A DNA stretch of 6,297 nucleotides, from positions 1-6,297 of the forward strand of contig JAFQPC010000142.1 in the NCBI GenBank assembly GCA_017411935.1. Reading direction: 5' to 3'. Positions 6,088 through 6,297 of the stretch are shown here, one piece after another (within the stretch, counting starts at the first letter, position 1; each line of letters begins with the position of its first letter). This stretch comes from Clostridia bacterium. Its GTDB lineage: Bacteria; Bacillota; Clostridia; Oscillospirales; CAG-272. The position numbers were made by a program, and so were the translations under genes. The notes beneath the pieces are model-generated. The model saw nothing but the letters and a program-made list of their open reading frames with translations. It was not told the DNA's origin and did no database searches.

Positions 6088-6297
6088 ATGAAAACTTATA
6101 ATATCACGGTCAATGGTGTCACTTACGTCGTTAGTGTTGAGGAAGTTGCAGGCGGCGCTCCTGTCGTAGCAGCTCCCGCTCCCGTAGCAGCTCCTGCTCC
6201 CGTAGCAGCTCCCGCTCCCGTGGTAGCACCTGCTCCCGCAGCAGCACCCGCACCCGCTCCCGCAGCAGCTCCCGCTCCCGCAGGTACGGCAGGCGCA
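6088..6297 (+). CDS. mmdC: Biotin carboxyl carrier subunit (MmdC-like), N-terminal part only
   Basis: The first 70 codons of the biotin carrier protein that shuttles CO2 between the carboxyltransferase and the membrane beta subunit. Seen: the N-terminus MKTYNITVNGVTYVVSVEEV is typical of MmdC/OadA-type carriers, and it is followed from about residue 24 by a long Ala-Pro-Val linker. The C-terminal biotinyl domain with its MKM lysine lies beyond the right edge, so biotinylation cannot be confirmed here. A modest ribosome binding site (AGGTTAGG, 6071-6078) stands nine bases before ATG. It is third in the operon after the carboxyltransferase and OadG-like genes; the pump subunit gene (mmdB/oadB) is expected next. 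No separate promoter is convincing in the 39-base gap. Confidence 0.9.
   Translation, partial: MKTYNITVNGVTYVVSVEEVAGGAPVVAAPAPVAAPAPVAAPAPVVAPAPAAAPAPAPAAAPAPAGTAGA
6166..6279 (+). repeat. In-frame 18-base tandem repeat encoding the Ala-Pro linker
   Basis: Six consecutive units related to GTAGCAGCTCCCGCTCCC (Val-Ala-Ala-Pro-Ala-Pro). Units 1 and 3 are identical, unit 2 differs by one base, unit 4 is diverged (GTGGTAGCACCTGCTCCC), unit 5 is lengthened to 24 bases, and unit 6 starts GCA instead of GTA. The repeat stays in frame and forms the flexible arm ahead of the biotinyl domain, so its length is likely to vary between strains. Confidence 0.9.

Noticed and set aside
6166..6279. The regular repeats as a possible CRISPR or regulatory repeat array
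   Set aside because: The units are contiguous, 18 bases long, in frame and encode a standard Ala-Pro linker of a biotin carrier, with no spacers.

Overview
The window looks like chromosomal DNA of an anaerobic Firmicute, most likely a clostridial (Oscillospiraceae-like) gut or rumen bacterium. The reasons are strong AGGAGG-type ribosome binding sites, AT-rich promoters with TTGAAA/TATAAT-like boxes, moderate-GC coding DNA, a K+-dependent membrane pyrophosphatase, and a biotin-dependent decarboxylase operon of the MmdA/OadG/biotin-carrier type. The taxonomic call is inference; there is no rRNA or other marker here.

Layout. (1) 1-1142, minus: an NhaC-family Na+/H+ antiporter whose C-terminal part lies beyond the left edge. 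(2) 1143-1418: an AT-rich divergent intergenic region with one recognisable promoter facing each way. (3) 1419-3506, plus: a complete membrane-bound K+-dependent pyrophosphatase (hppA). (4) 3513-3548: a strong hairpin terminator shared with a convergent gene. (5) 3547-4002, minus: a small four-helix membrane protein of the TIGR04086/YrzE type. (6) 4003-4255: a second divergent intergenic region carrying the promoter and leader of the next operon, with a partly duplicated translation-start segment. (7) 4256-6297, plus: an operon of carboxyltransferase subunit (MmdA-like), OadG/MmdD-like small membrane subunit, and the start of the biotin carrier protein (MmdC-like, cut by the right edge). The ion-pumping beta subunit would be expected just downstream.

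How the genes fit together. Three adjacent transcription units all encode machinery that makes or uses ion gradients: an Na+/H+ exchanger, a PPi-driven Na+ and/or H+ pump, and a biotin-dependent decarboxylase of the family that exports Na+ through its beta subunit. This reads as a small ion-energetics locus.

The most unusual point is an in-frame TGA at codon 46 of the carboxyltransferase gene (4391-4393). The frame is intact and recognisably homologous on both sides of it, and the only good ribosome binding site and start lie upstream. It could be a sequencing error, a fresh nonsense mutation, stop-plus-reinitiation at a GTG 12 bases further on, or recoding such as selenocysteine. Other points of note are a DnaJ-like pair of CxxCxG motifs in the N-terminal extension of the NhaC protein, and a repeated helix in the OadG-like subunit.
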